A DNA stretch of 64,000 nt from Galbitalea sp036266835. GTDB taxonomy: Bacteria > Actinomycetota > Actinomycetes > Actinomycetales > Microbacteriaceae. Shown here piece by piece: positions 44,201 to 50,523 of this stretch. The stretch lies in assembly GCA_036266835.1 (NCBI GenBank), contig DATAXD010000026.1, positions 1 through 64,000 of the forward strand. The letters run 5' to 3'. A model generated the notes under the pieces. It ran no database searches. It saw only the letters and a program-made list of their open reading frames with translations, and was not told the origin of the DNA. The first letter of the stretch is position 1. Every line of letters starts with the position of its first letter. The translations under genes were made by a program, and so were the position numbers.

Positions 44201-44718
44201 CCGCAGCCGACGCGGCAGACGCCTACCGCACTATCGAAGACGCGATGCTCGGACGTTGGGGTGGCGCGCCACAGACGGCGGCCGGGCTACCCTCGTGGGC
44301 CCAAGCCGTCGCCGGCAGGCAGACCGAAACCGACCCGCGCGTGGCCGAGATGCGAAAGGACGTAGAGCAGGCCCACCATGAGCGGCGGCAGCTTGCGGAC
44401 CGGCATCTGCACGAGTCCGCCGTCCTGCACCGGCAGCTGCTCGGGTCCGCGACCCCGAGCACCGCCAGCACGCGCGCGGCCGCGTGGCGCACTCGTGCGG
44501 AACAGGGCAGACGCGACCTCGCGCGGATCGAAGCGTTGCCCATCACCGAAGCCGCGCAGCTCGTGCGCACGCGGGCTGCGCGGGCCGAGGCCGAGCGGGA
44601 AGCAGCCGAGCGCGTCCAAGCGGCACGCGACGCACGAGCGGCCAAGCTTCACCAATTCCCGTTACCATCACCCGACCACGGGGTCACGCATCCGGGGCGT
44701 GACGCTCCCGGCCTGTAG
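41266..44718 (+). CDS. MobF family relaxase-helicase (TrwC/TraA-like)
   Basis: An 1150-aa conjugative relaxase. The N-terminal TrwC domain has candidate nicking tyrosines Tyr18 and Tyr29/Tyr30 and the three-His metal site in DPHRHIHFQIG (His168, His170, His172). The RecD2-like helicase has Walker A GAAGAGKT (Lys472), Walker B VVVDEAGML (Asp565-Glu566), LVGDRAQLPAVGRGGV and the late motif YASTAYGVQGATV. The C-terminal 250 residues are Ala/Arg/Glu-rich and probably coiled coil. It would nick oriT and unwind the transferred strand. Start ATG 41266 is the first after the intergenic region. Confidence 0.95.
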   Translation: MKGGVILFRGSGTAARRYLESDCSRADEYYLQGGVSVAEFSVVAGDGEVVGEGALTPQQYADWVDWVNPFTGESMGTPRLPGDGKRGSPRFAEMVVNAPKSLSIAAALHPEVSEALDLAQKDAMIEIRRWLGQHSVTRVGPRGRQEVVPVEQLETVSVVHRTSRAGDPHRHIHFQIGTRVWAAGAWRGLDTAALFKQQGAIRALGTAVIAAHPQLAEVLDRHGLTLDPVTGEVAELERFNAPMSKRAAQVHKNLVRFEAEWEARHPGQEAGPVVTARLTAMAWDHERPAKKPSSLKDEAGWRAELGDLGYSPDLGRARVRAPVALDELRVQQIASRALDRCAAAASAWTRHTVQEHVTRIITEVGVRAEPAALRNLVAITTTLATEDCLSVLPPDRVQPDHVAHLTSLHVVAVETELRDLLAARVTDGGRGVPDVTRFAVERRLDAEQILAASAVASDDPLVVVEGAAGAGKTTMLGVAIAAAVEEGRATRIVTPTKKAADVAQQELGVPADSVAKLVHANGWRWNQDGVWTRLAIGDTDPENGNIYSGPPTDARLRRGERVVVDEAGMLDQDTGLALLKVVDEADATLALVGDRAQLPAVGRGGVLDMAAELSERTFDMTTVHRFTDPEYSELTVRMRAGESPALLFDQLRALGLIQLHESTDAVQEAIAETALDGAKVTITTATNDEARELNARVRAERVQRGDVDDTRTSTGIDGLAIGAGDMVQTRKNDSELQVANRQTWTVRHVGEDGTVWVREAGNGHQYQRTVALSAEYIREYTHLAYASTAYGVQGATVSESHTVLSDALDASGAYVGMTRGRKTNRLHIVAENLDDAREQFTAALERDRADRGLAVATRAAQDNVAGLVADGPVRVVNSERARLTEQIKHAAQQATRWEHVTAALDRQRDAQRAQDKPLEEAVAAAGARAEQLRAEVAAPLIEQATVDGTVYLSAQERMWEATTTHKRAGRLGRRTAGRAAADAADAYRTIEDAMLGRWGGAPQTAAGLPSWAQAVAGRQTETDPRVAEMRKDVEQAHHERRQLADRHLHESAVLHRQLLGSATPSTASTRAAAWRTRAEQGRRDLARIEALPITEAAQLVRTRAARAEAEREAAERVQAARDARAAKLHQFPLPSPDHGVTHPGRDAPGL

Positions 44719-44740
44719 GTACGTCGAGGCACCGTGTAGT

Positions 44741-45160
44741 TCAGTGGTTGTGCCAAGGGTCGATCAGGTCGACGCCAGTGTCGCCGAAGTGTTTGACATT
44801 CCGGGTGGCGACGGCGAAGCCGTGCGCCGCCGCGGTCGCTGCAAGGTAGCCGTCCGCTGTCGGCAAGGGACGGCCGGCCGCGCGACCGATCACAGCCATA
44901 TCCGCATACCGCCGCGCGGCATCCTGATCAAAAGGAAGCACCCGCCCCGGAAACAACGCCAGCAGCCGATCCAGCACACGCGCCAGCCGATCCCTTCTCG
45001 CTCCAGCAGGCAGAGCGCCGATACCGAACAACAACTCCGCGAGCGTCACACTCGACAAGTACAAGGTGTCGGCCGCCTGCGCGTTGAGCCAACGCGTGAC
45101 ATTCGGGTCTGGCGTGGGCCGCATCGCCTCGGAGACGACGTTGGTATCCAGGACGATCAC
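44741..45160 (-). CDS. vapC: VapC-type PIN domain toxin (FitB-like)
   Basis: A 139-aa PIN-domain ribonuclease. Acidic residues Asp5 (MIVLDTNVVSE), Glu42 (TLAELLFG) and Asp103 (PTADGYLAA) are in place; the fourth position is Asn121 (TRNVKHF), as in many active VapC/FitB proteins. It probably cleaves tRNA or rRNA. The ATG overlaps the antitoxin stop (ATGA). Lying beside the relaxase, it may stabilise the element. Confidence 0.93.
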   Translation of the reverse strand: MIVLDTNVVSEAMRPTPDPNVTRWLNAQAADTLYLSSVTLAELLFGIGALPAGARRDRLARVLDRLLALFPGRVLPFDQDAARRYADMAVIGRAAGRPLPTADGYLAATAAAHGFAVATRNVKHFGDTGVDLIDPWHNH

Positions 45161-45411
45161 GGCAGCGTCAGCGGCTTCGCCGGCGTCCGATCGCGCACCG
45201 CGTCGAGCGCGGCAACGTCGTCGTCGGTGAGTGCAAGGTCACGACCGAGCGCGGCCAGCGCGTCGCCGAGCAAGACCCGCTGGGACGGCACGAGCGCGGC
45301 ACTCAGGATCTCGCGTACCTCCGCCTCCGCGCTACGGCCGTGCTCGGTCGCGCGCGCCCGCAGTGCACGGTGCACCTCGTCGGGAACATTCCGAACGGTC
45401 AAGACTGCCAT
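45157..45411 (-). CDS. vapB: ribbon-helix-helix antitoxin (FitA/VapB-like)
   Basis: An 84-aa antitoxin. The N-terminal RHH motif is MAVLTVRNVPDEVHRALRARATEHGRSAEAEVREIL; the C-terminal part (LALTDDDVAALDAVRDRTPAKP) would wrap the toxin. It precedes and overlaps vapC, the usual order. It should autorepress through the inverted repeat that covers its promoter. Confidence 0.92.
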   Translation of the reverse strand: MAVLTVRNVPDEVHRALRARATEHGRSAEAEVREILSAALVPSQRVLLGDALAALGRDLALTDDDVAALDAVRDRTPAKPLTLP

Positions 45412-45429
45412 CGCTCCACCTCCACCATC

Positions 45430-45460
45430 TATGACAGCATTCTACCAGATTGCAGTCATA
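45430..45460 (-). promoter_or_regulatory. vapBC promoter and candidate operator
   Basis: TATGAC (45430-45435) and GTCATA (45455-45460) form an inverted repeat that brackets TAGAAT (minus strand, 45444-45439), a 5-of-6 match to a -10 element 28 bases upstream of vapB. An RHH antitoxin binding here would block the promoter, the standard form of TA autoregulation. Confidence 0.5.
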
Positions 45461-45491
45461 CACTCGAAAGTCATATTGAAGCCCCAGCAGA

Positions 45492-45517
45492 GTATGGGTT
45501 AGGGCCCTAACCCATAC
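45492..45517. repeat. perfect 26-bp palindrome without a loop
   Basis: GTATGGGTTAGGG (45492-45504) is followed immediately by its exact reverse complement (45505-45517). It lies in the 200-base space between the vapBC promoter and the stop of the next membrane protein gene. A loopless palindrome is a poor RNA hairpin and a good site for a dimeric DNA-binding protein or a resolution/nicking event. No gene is otherwise seen at 45461-45614. Confidence 0.75.
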
Positions 45518-45614
45518 GGGGTTCGCCCAGAGGATCGCGGCCCATGAGTTCGATCACCGCGAAAGGTCCCGTAACTGGGTCGATCGGAGCGTTACTTCTT
45601 CCAGGGCTGACAAG

Positions 45615-46082
45615 CTACTGACTCTCAGCCGACCGCGGAGGCAAGTGACGACCGCGGAATGCCCACCACACCCGCGCAGCCACTGCGCCGATCAGCGGCC
45701 CCGTCAACAATCCGATCCCGCCAAGCGCAAGCTCCTCTAACGCTGAAGTTGAACTAGGAATGAAGCGGGCGTTGAGCCCTGCGAGCCAATCTGGCACTTG
45801 CGAAAGGCCGGATGCCGCCCCATACGCGAGTGCGAACCCCAGCCCGGCGACCGCAGCCAGCCGGGCGATCCTGTAAACCGAGGCGGATTGTGTCGCTGGC
45901 GCTTTGCGCAGGCTCACGAACACGAATACGGTCCCGCAAGACGCCACCAGAGCCGGGATGCCCTGGAGGTAAACAATCGCCACCAGCGGATCGGCCGATG
46001 GATGAATCGCGCCGACTGCGACGACGACTAATCCTCCGATCAGCATGATGAGGCCAATAATTAGCTGACGACGGTGACGCAT
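45615..46082 (-). CDS. four-helix membrane protein of the element
   Basis: A 155-aa protein with about four membrane helices (LIIGLIMLIGGLVVVAVGAI, IVYLQGIPALVASCGTVFVFVSL, IARLAAVAGLGFALAYGAAS, LALGGIGLLTGPLIGAVAARVWWAF) and a short basic tail. ATG 46082 is chosen over 46145 because AGGAGGAAGG lies just upstream. No family recognised. A 3' fragment of a paralogous gene lies 900 bases upstream at 46960-47037, so there was once a second copy. Confidence 0.75.
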   Translation of the reverse strand: MRHRRQLIIGLIMLIGGLVVVAVGAIHPSADPLVAIVYLQGIPALVASCGTVFVFVSLRKAPATQSASVYRIARLAAVAGLGFALAYGAASGLSQVPDWLAGLNARFIPSSTSALEELALGGIGLLTGPLIGAVAARVWWAFRGRHLPPRSAESQ

Positions 46083-46268
46083 ATTGAGGCCTTCCTCCTG
46101 CTGGTCGCGAATTTCGAGACCCAAGGAGTTCAAGAATGACTTCAAAATTCCGCTCGTGCTTCCGCCTGTAGGGGGATATTAACCGAAAGCGAGTCGCGGG
46201 TTTGTGACGCAAACTTCCCCGTAGGACGTCCCCCTTCCGTTTTACCTGTGGCGAGTAGACGATGAGAT

Positions 46269-46910
46269 ATGCAATCGAGTCACCCGATGCCGGGAAATCC
46301 GTGGCCCCACGAGATGCTCATTACTATCGAGGACGATTCCCACGTGCTCTCAGAACTGCTTTGGATTCGTGAAGCGTGGGGACTCGACCCATCCGGCGTG
46401 GATCTTCCGCCTCTCCTCTCAGACCCGCTCACCGGACAGCCGGCATCGGCAGTTGCGCGCGACCGAGTCGAGACGTGGCGGGCAGCATGGCCAGCGATGT
46501 GGGATGCCTGCGTTCACCATGCCGGCCTAATCCGCGACCCGACGACTTTTGAGCGGCTACGTGAGACTCCCGGCCGCTCACAAATGCGCGAGCAAATGCT
46601 GCGGGAGCTGTTTGGGCCGTCGTGGCGGGACGAGTTCGGCGCTGAGGCGCTGACCGAGCAATACACGGCGTGGGCTGAGGCCAGGTTCGAGGCCCAGTCA
46701 CGACGTCGCTCTCGTTCTTCAGATGAAGACCCGGAGCGAGTTTCACTAGCTGCTCTCATTCCGGCCTGGCGGGTGGGACTGAGCAAGATCGTGACGATTC
46801 CCTGTCAGGGCTCATACACCCGGATCATTGGCCCGCACACGCTCCTCGTTACTGAAGAGACCCGCAACAACGCTCGAACCTATCGCGAGGCTCTCGCGCA
46901 GTTCCAATAG
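46269..46910 (+). CDS. hypothetical protein
   Basis: A 213-aa soluble, Trp- and Arg-rich protein (VETWRAAWPAMWDACVHHAGLIRDP, EQMLRELFGPSWRDEFG, YTRIIGPHTLLVTEETRNNARTYREAL). It has no signal peptide or membrane segment and no motif that I can tie to a family. The conserved-looking ends suggest a real gene; codon use fits the host. It is divergent from the membrane protein gene upstream. Confidence 0.65.
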   Translation: MQSSHPMPGNPWPHEMLITIEDDSHVLSELLWIREAWGLDPSGVDLPPLLSDPLTGQPASAVARDRVETWRAAWPAMWDACVHHAGLIRDPTTFERLRETPGRSQMREQMLRELFGPSWRDEFGAEALTEQYTAWAEARFEAQSRRRSRSSDEDPERVSLAALIPAWRVGLSKIVTIPCQGSYTRIIGPHTLLVTEETRNNARTYREALAQFQ

Positions 46911-46959
46911 AGGTCCGTCCTTGGGGACTCACAGCGCAACGACTCACAGCCCTAAGGAG

Positions 46960-47037
46960 CTAGCGGCGCACGAACAACTCCGGAGGCAAGCGGCCGCCGC
47001 GGAATGACCACCAAACCAGCGCAGCCACCGCGCTACC
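46960..47037 (-). pseudogene. 3' remnant of a paralogue of the 45615-46082 membrane protein gene
   Basis: The minus strand reads SAVAALVWWSFRGGRLPPEL and then a short tail to a TAG stop at 46962-46960. This matches the end of the intact membrane protein (GAVAARVWWAFRGRHLPPR), and the DNA alignment is clear over about 55 bases. Nothing homologous follows upstream of 47037, so only the 3' end of a second copy remains. The rest of 46911-47262 shows no gene. Confidence 0.7.
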
Positions 47038-47262
47038 GTCTACATCGAAGTCGATAACCCAAATGGATCACTCAAACCGTCCGCAGTCCCAACGTGGCAG
47101 CCACAGGTCGATCGATCGTCTCAAGGTGATCCACGACGATACATATACCTTGTGAACGTCATCATGCATCGGCATGAGGCATGCGTAACGACCGGCTGGA
47201 CATCCCGCGCTTGTCGAATGTGACGACGGGAAGAGGCTACCTACAAATAGAAGGAGATGACG

Positions 47263-47724
47263 ATGAAGGTCCCGTCGAGATTAGCCGTGCTGGCTCTTGG
47301 GATGTTCGCCTGGCTGTTGTGCTTGGTGGTCGCCGCCGCTTTGATTCCATGGCGATGGGATCCTACGGGCACCGTGCAAGTCGTCGTCGCAGTCATTGCA
47401 GTTGCTGGGTTGCTCTCGCTGCACCGTCCCTGGCGTCCTCTTGTCTCCTTCGGCCTCGGAGTGGTCGTGGTTGGAGCAGCTTGGGTTACGGCGTTTCTCG
47501 GCGACTTCTCGACTCCTGCGAATGCTTCTAACTCAACAGTGACAATGTTTGGCACGCTCGCGCTTGCCGTCGTCTACGTCATGGTTTTCCGCGTACTTGG
47601 AAACGATCAAGTGAAGTCGGCGCGCATCGCATCCGCTCGAGCTCAGCGTCAACTCGACCTCGCAGAATTCGAGGCAGTCATCCGACGGGTCGTGACCGAG
47701 GAACTAGAAGCACGTCGTTCGTAG
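47263..47724 (+). CDS. small membrane protein with C-terminal coiled region
   Basis: A 153-aa protein with four hydrophobic segments (LAVLALGMFAWLLCLVVAAAL, VQVVVAVIAVAGLLSL, LVSFGLGVVVVGAAWVTAFLG, TMFGTLALAVVYVMVFRVL) and a charged helical tail (SARAQRQLDLAEFEAVIRRVVTEELEARRS). ATG 47263 lies six bases after an AAGGAG site; ATG 47257 touches the site and is unlikely. No family recognised. It is part of the element near attR. Confidence 0.72.
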   Translation: MKVPSRLAVLALGMFAWLLCLVVAAALIPWRWDPTGTVQVVVAVIAVAGLLSLHRPWRPLVSFGLGVVVVGAAWVTAFLGDFSTPANASNSTVTMFGTLALAVVYVMVFRVLGNDQVKSARIASARAQRQLDLAEFEAVIRRVVTEELEARRS

Positions 47725-47805
47725 AACCTGCGATGTGCGGGAAGAAGCGGACTGCCGGGTCCGATGCCACAGACACCACGATCCGCCCCTCCCCGCGCGC
47801 ATTGT

Positions 47806-47904
47806 TTAGCCCAGCTTGTCTATCAGTGCCACGATGATCGTCGCGGCGGCCGCGATCAGCGCCGCAACGAGAGGTGATTGCCTTTTGACCTTATTATTCG
47901 ACAT
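47806..47904 (-). CDS. 32-residue single-helix membrane peptide
   Basis: MSNNKVKRQSPLVAALIAAA then an Ile/Val-rich stretch ending in IDKLG: a basic head, one membrane helix of about 19 residues and a short charged end. An AGGA site lies about 7 bases upstream of ATG 47904. The open frame continues upstream without membrane character. Size and shape resemble type I toxins or small regulatory peptides, but no antisense RNA was looked for beyond eye inspection. It is the last possible gene before attR. Confidence 0.45.
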   Translation of the reverse strand: MSNNKVKRQSPLVAALIAAAATIIVALIDKLG

Positions 47905-48097
47905 CACATTTCCTGTCATCCAAGTACGAAGAAGCCGATCGACCACTTCTACCTGAGATAGGTCAAATTTTCGGCTCCGATCGGACACGCCAGGTAGATT
48001 TTCTTTAGAACCCAATCGACTGTTCAGTGGGCTGATCGGGCTCTTAACCGACCGCGTGGTCGCTCGACCGGGCATGGGCGAGCACGGCTGAGAACGT

Positions 48098-48115
48098 TCA
48101 CCCCAAAATCACCCC
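48098..48115. repeat. candidate arm-type site, right end of element
   Basis: TCACCCCAAAATCACCCC, 70 bases inside attR, matches the left-end copy at 34004-34021 in 16 of 18 positions and same orientation. The distances from the att repeats (about 70 bases each) are similar at both ends, which supports a role in integrase or excisionase binding. Confidence 0.45.
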
Positions 48116-48185
48116 GGGGGCGGATCGGATGGACTCACGGGTGCGTCAGAACCCCACAGAATCAAGGGTTCCGGGAGTCTCAGTA

Positions 48186-48231
48186 CGTTCGGGACGAAGA
48201 GGTCGTGGGTTCAAATCCCGCTACCCCGACA
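48186..48231. other. attR: 46-bp copy of the tRNA-Pro 3' half
   Basis: Identical to 33887-33932 but not preceded by a tRNA 5' half, so it is not a functional tRNA gene. It marks the right border of the element; host sequence resumes at about 48232. The 162 bases from here to the next gene hold nothing recognisable. Confidence 0.93.
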
Positions 48232-48393
48232 GATTGCTCGATCGCAATTGTTCCTCATGGGACTCTTGTTCCTCGGCGGCGCGAACATTCGTCCCAAACA
48301 CGCACGAAGCGCTAGGCTTTTGCTCCCGGCTCGAGCGCGACGTCAACGTGCCACCGGTCAGACAATGAACACTGGAGCACCCTCCCGCCTCGC

Positions 48394-48912
48394 ATGAGCG
48401 GGGCCAAGTCCAAGCCGTCCGAACTCCGTCGCATCCGGCGAGCGCAGCAGCACTCCTGTTGGGGTCGACTGATTGTGGCTCCACTGTGGGTGGCGTATGG
48501 AGCGAACATCGGCACTCTTCTGCGAACGTGTGATGCGCTCGGCGCCTGTATGGCGATGCCGAAGACACCCCACTACCACGAAGCGTTGCAAAGCGGGGAC
48601 ACCCTCGGGCAGAAGCGCCCGCACATCCACTGGGTGCAACCTTCGAACGCCGCATGGCTCGACGCACAGCGCAACGCGGGCTACCAACTCGTCGCGGTGG
48701 AACTTGCGGATGATGCGACGCGGCTGCCGTGGCTAAGCCCGGCCAGCGACCCGACCGTCCTCTTGCTGGGGCACGAACACCAGGGCATCCCGGACGACGT
48801 TCTCGCCCGCGTCGACGAGTGCGTCGAGATACCGAAGGTCGGTGTCGGTTCTTCGCTCAATGTTGCTGTCGCGGGAAGCCTTGTCGCGTACCGCCTCGCC
48901 GGTCTCGATTGA
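48394..48912 (+). CDS. TrmH/SpoU family RNA methyltransferase (single domain)
   Basis: A 172-aa protein with only the SPOUT catalytic domain. Motif 1 is IVAPLWVAYGANIGTLLRTCDALGA, motif 2 LLLGHEHQGIPDDVL and motif 3 IPKVGVGSSLNVAVAGSLVAYRLAG. It is shorter than the TrmH protein at 11512-12315 because it lacks the N-terminal RNA-binding domain. RNA target unknown. It is the first host gene after the element. Confidence 0.88.
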   Translation: MSGAKSKPSELRRIRRAQQHSCWGRLIVAPLWVAYGANIGTLLRTCDALGACMAMPKTPHYHEALQSGDTLGQKRPHIHWVQPSNAAWLDAQRNAGYQLVAVELADDATRLPWLSPASDPTVLLLGHEHQGIPDDVLARVDECVEIPKVGVGSSLNVAVAGSLVAYRLAGLD

Positions 48913-48915
48913 ACC

Positions 48916-48993
48916 GTTGTGCAGGAGTTTCGACCCGGCGGGCCGATCCGGCCGTGCAGCTGCCTAGAGGCCGCGGTCCAACTCCTGCACAAC
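48916..48993. repeat. 14-bp inverted repeat behind the TrmH gene
   Basis: GTTGTGCAGGAGTT (48916-48929) and AACTCCTGCACAAC (48980-48993) are exact complements 50 bases apart, filling the space between two convergent genes. It could fold into a bidirectional terminator-like stem, though no T tract is present. It shares a CAGGA...TCCTG core with other palindromes at 49769-49828 and 57173-58195. Confidence 0.6.
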
Positions 48994-49008
48994 GTCAGCG
49001 GTCGGAGG

Positions 49009-49716
49009 TTAGACCTCGATCTCGCCGCCGACGGCGCGCAGGTGCTCGCGGAACGTTAGTTGGGGCTTCGTCTCACGTGCCGCGAGGAACTCGTCAAAAC
49101 GAACCTGGCTGCGTAACGACTGACCGCCTCGGATGCGACTGGCCTGCGCCCGCTCCGTGTCGCGGATGCCCTCGGCGAGCGTCACCACTTCGTCGACCCG
49201 ATCCGCGGAAACGAAGAGCACGCCGTCCTCGTCGCCGAAGACGATGTCATCGCGGGTCACCGCCCACTCTCCGAAATTCGCTTCCTCGAGGGCATCGTCG
49301 TACCGGGGCGCCGCAGACAGCGGGCCTGTGGGAAGGGTTCCCAGACTGAACACCGCGATGTCGATGTCGAGCAGGTCGGCGGAGTCCCGGTTCAATCCCC
49401 AGATCAGGATGCCGGAAAGCCCCGCGTTCATGGCCTCAAGCGCCACGATGTCTCCGACGCACGCCTCGTCGACGCGACCGCCGTTGTCGACGACTAGCAC
49501 GTCACCGGCTTCGGCGGTCTCGAATGCCTCGAGGAATACATCCACGCTTCCGCTGTGGCGGGCGGGCAACGCGCGTCCCGCGAGCCGCTGGTCAGCTCGC
49601 CGAGCCTGCACGTCACACGGAGCGCACCGCACTTCGACGCCGGCTCGCACGCATCCGTCAGCGACGTGGGCCGTCGTCAGCCGGGAGAATCGGTCGCGCA
49701 GTGAGGCAGTATCCAT
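49009..49716 (-). CDS. RraA family protein (dimethylmenaquinone methyltransferase-like)
   Basis: A 235-aa member of the RraA/HMG aldolase superfamily. LTTAHVADGCVRAG, the GDVLVVDNGG motif, CVGDIVALEAMNAGLSGILIWGLNRDSADL and VFSLGTLPTGP give the fold; GD.....A...G..G....G..RD is the family metal and substrate signature. Members range from RNase E inhibitors to oxaloacetate decarboxylase/aldolases; without RNase E adaptor features the aldolase/decarboxylase type is as likely. ATG 49716 was preferred to 49725 on N-terminal fit. Confidence 0.8.
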   Translation of the reverse strand: MDTASLRDRFSRLTTAHVADGCVRAGVEVRCAPCDVQARRADQRLAGRALPARHSGSVDVFLEAFETAEAGDVLVVDNGGRVDEACVGDIVALEAMNAGLSGILIWGLNRDSADLLDIDIAVFSLGTLPTGPLSAAPRYDDALEEANFGEWAVTRDDIVFGDEDGVLFVSADRVDEVVTLAEGIRDTERAQASRIRGGQSLRSQVRFDEFLAARETKPQLTFREHLRAVGGEIEV

Positions 49717-49735
49717 ACCCACCATTCTCGCAATT

Positions 49736-49856
49736 CAGGAGCCTAGGGCGAGCAGCTCTCGCTTTCGGCCCAATTCAGGATGCACGCGCCTCGCAGACCA
49801 CTCTCGTCACACAGCCTCCTGAATTGGGAGAGCACGCTCCTGAAAAACGAGAGTGG
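49736..49856. repeat. interlaced palindromes between tdk and the RraA gene
   Basis: Two nested inverted repeats. CCCAATTCAGGA (49769-49780) pairs with TCCTGAATTGGG (49817-49828), and CCACTCTCGT (49798-49807) pairs with ACGAGAGTGG (49847-49856). An extra direct CAATTCAGGA copy lies near 49731-49740. The two stems cannot form fully at once, which gives the region alternative folds. Confidence 0.65.
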
Positions 49857-49857
49857 G

Positions 49858-50523
49858 TCAGCTGAAGTCGGGGTCGGGTCCGCCGGTGTAGCTGAAGTCG
49901 ACCTTTGGCCGCCAGCCATTGTTCAGCGTGCCGCCGCTCTCTTCCAGATAGCACGCCCCGCACAGCGACTCGTACGTCACCCGGCCGGTGTCGATCGCGA
50001 CCTGGTCGCCGTCGAAGACGAAAATGCCGTCGACCTTGCGTGCATTGAACATCGCCTTGCGTCCGCAGCGACAGATGGTCTTGAGCTCTTCCAGCGAGTG
50101 GGCGATCTCGAGCAGTCGCCGGCTGCCCGGAAAGGCGACCGTCTGGAAGTCGGTGCGGATGCCGTACGCCAGCACCGGGACATCCTCCTGGATGGCGATG
50201 CGAAACAGGTCATCGACCTGTCCTTCGGTGAGGAATTGCGCCTCGTCGAGCAGCAGGCAGCTGACCTCAAGCCCCGTCTGGCCCCGCACTCGCTCTCGTT
50301 CGATCGAGAACGCGCGGTAGATGTCCTCATCCGGACGGACCGTGAAATCTACGGGTCGGGTGACACCGAGTCGGGACACGATGAGCGACTCGCCCTTCGT
50401 GTCGATCTGCGGTTTCGCGAGCAGAACCTGCTGCCCGCGTTCCTCATAGTTGAACGCCGCCTGCAGCAGTGCGGTGCTCTTGCCGCTGTTCATTGCACCG
50501 TGGCGGAAGTAAAGCTTTGACAC
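49858..50523 (-). CDS. tdk: thymidine kinase
   Basis: Salvages thymidine to dTMP. The P-loop GAMNSGKST (9-17), the Walker B LLLDEAQFL and the zinc ribbon (ICRCGRKAMFN, YESLCGACY) define the type II cellular TK family. It is 221 aa and starts at a GTG whose first base overlaps the last base of the upstream response regulator stop. Co-transcription with the two-component operon is therefore possible. Feed-back by dTTP is known for the family. Confidence 0.95.
   Translation of the reverse strand: MSKLYFRHGAMNSGKSTALLQAAFNYEERGQQVLLAKPQIDTKGESLIVSRLGVTRPVDFTVRPDEDIYRAFSIERERVRGQTGLEVSCLLLDEAQFLTEGQVDDLFRIAIQEDVPVLAYGIRTDFQTVAFPGSRRLLEIAHSLEELKTICRCGRKAMFNARKVDGIFVFDGDQVAIDTGRVTYESLCGACYLEESGGTLNNGWRPKVDFSYTGGPDPDFS

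Larger units (their letters stand above)
33933..48231. mobile_element. integrated mobilizable element (IME-like genomic island)
   Basis: About 14.3 kb between attL and attR. It holds an inward-facing integrase next to attL, an excisionase-like gene, a hypothetical HTH protein, a cargo exporter operon, a MobF relaxase-helicase, VapBC and several small membrane or unknown proteins near attR. No FtsK/TraB-type translocase, VirB/VirD4 genes or replication initiator were seen, so transfer would depend on a helper conjugative system. Base composition drops within 36600-40900 compared with both the relaxase and the host. Confidence 0.9.

Noticed and set aside
47181..47531. 116-residue plus-strand frame overlapping the small membrane protein
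   Set aside because: The other frame has the ribosome binding site, four membrane helices and a regular protein to its stop; this one is its shadow.
48150..48231. A second tRNA-Pro gene
   Set aside because: Only the 3' half from the anticodon stem is present; the sequence before it cannot form an acceptor or D-stem. It is attR.
33933..48231. Insertion sequences or transposases within the element
   Set aside because: No DDE or HUH transposase motif was seen in any frame; the only recombinase is the tyrosine integrase.
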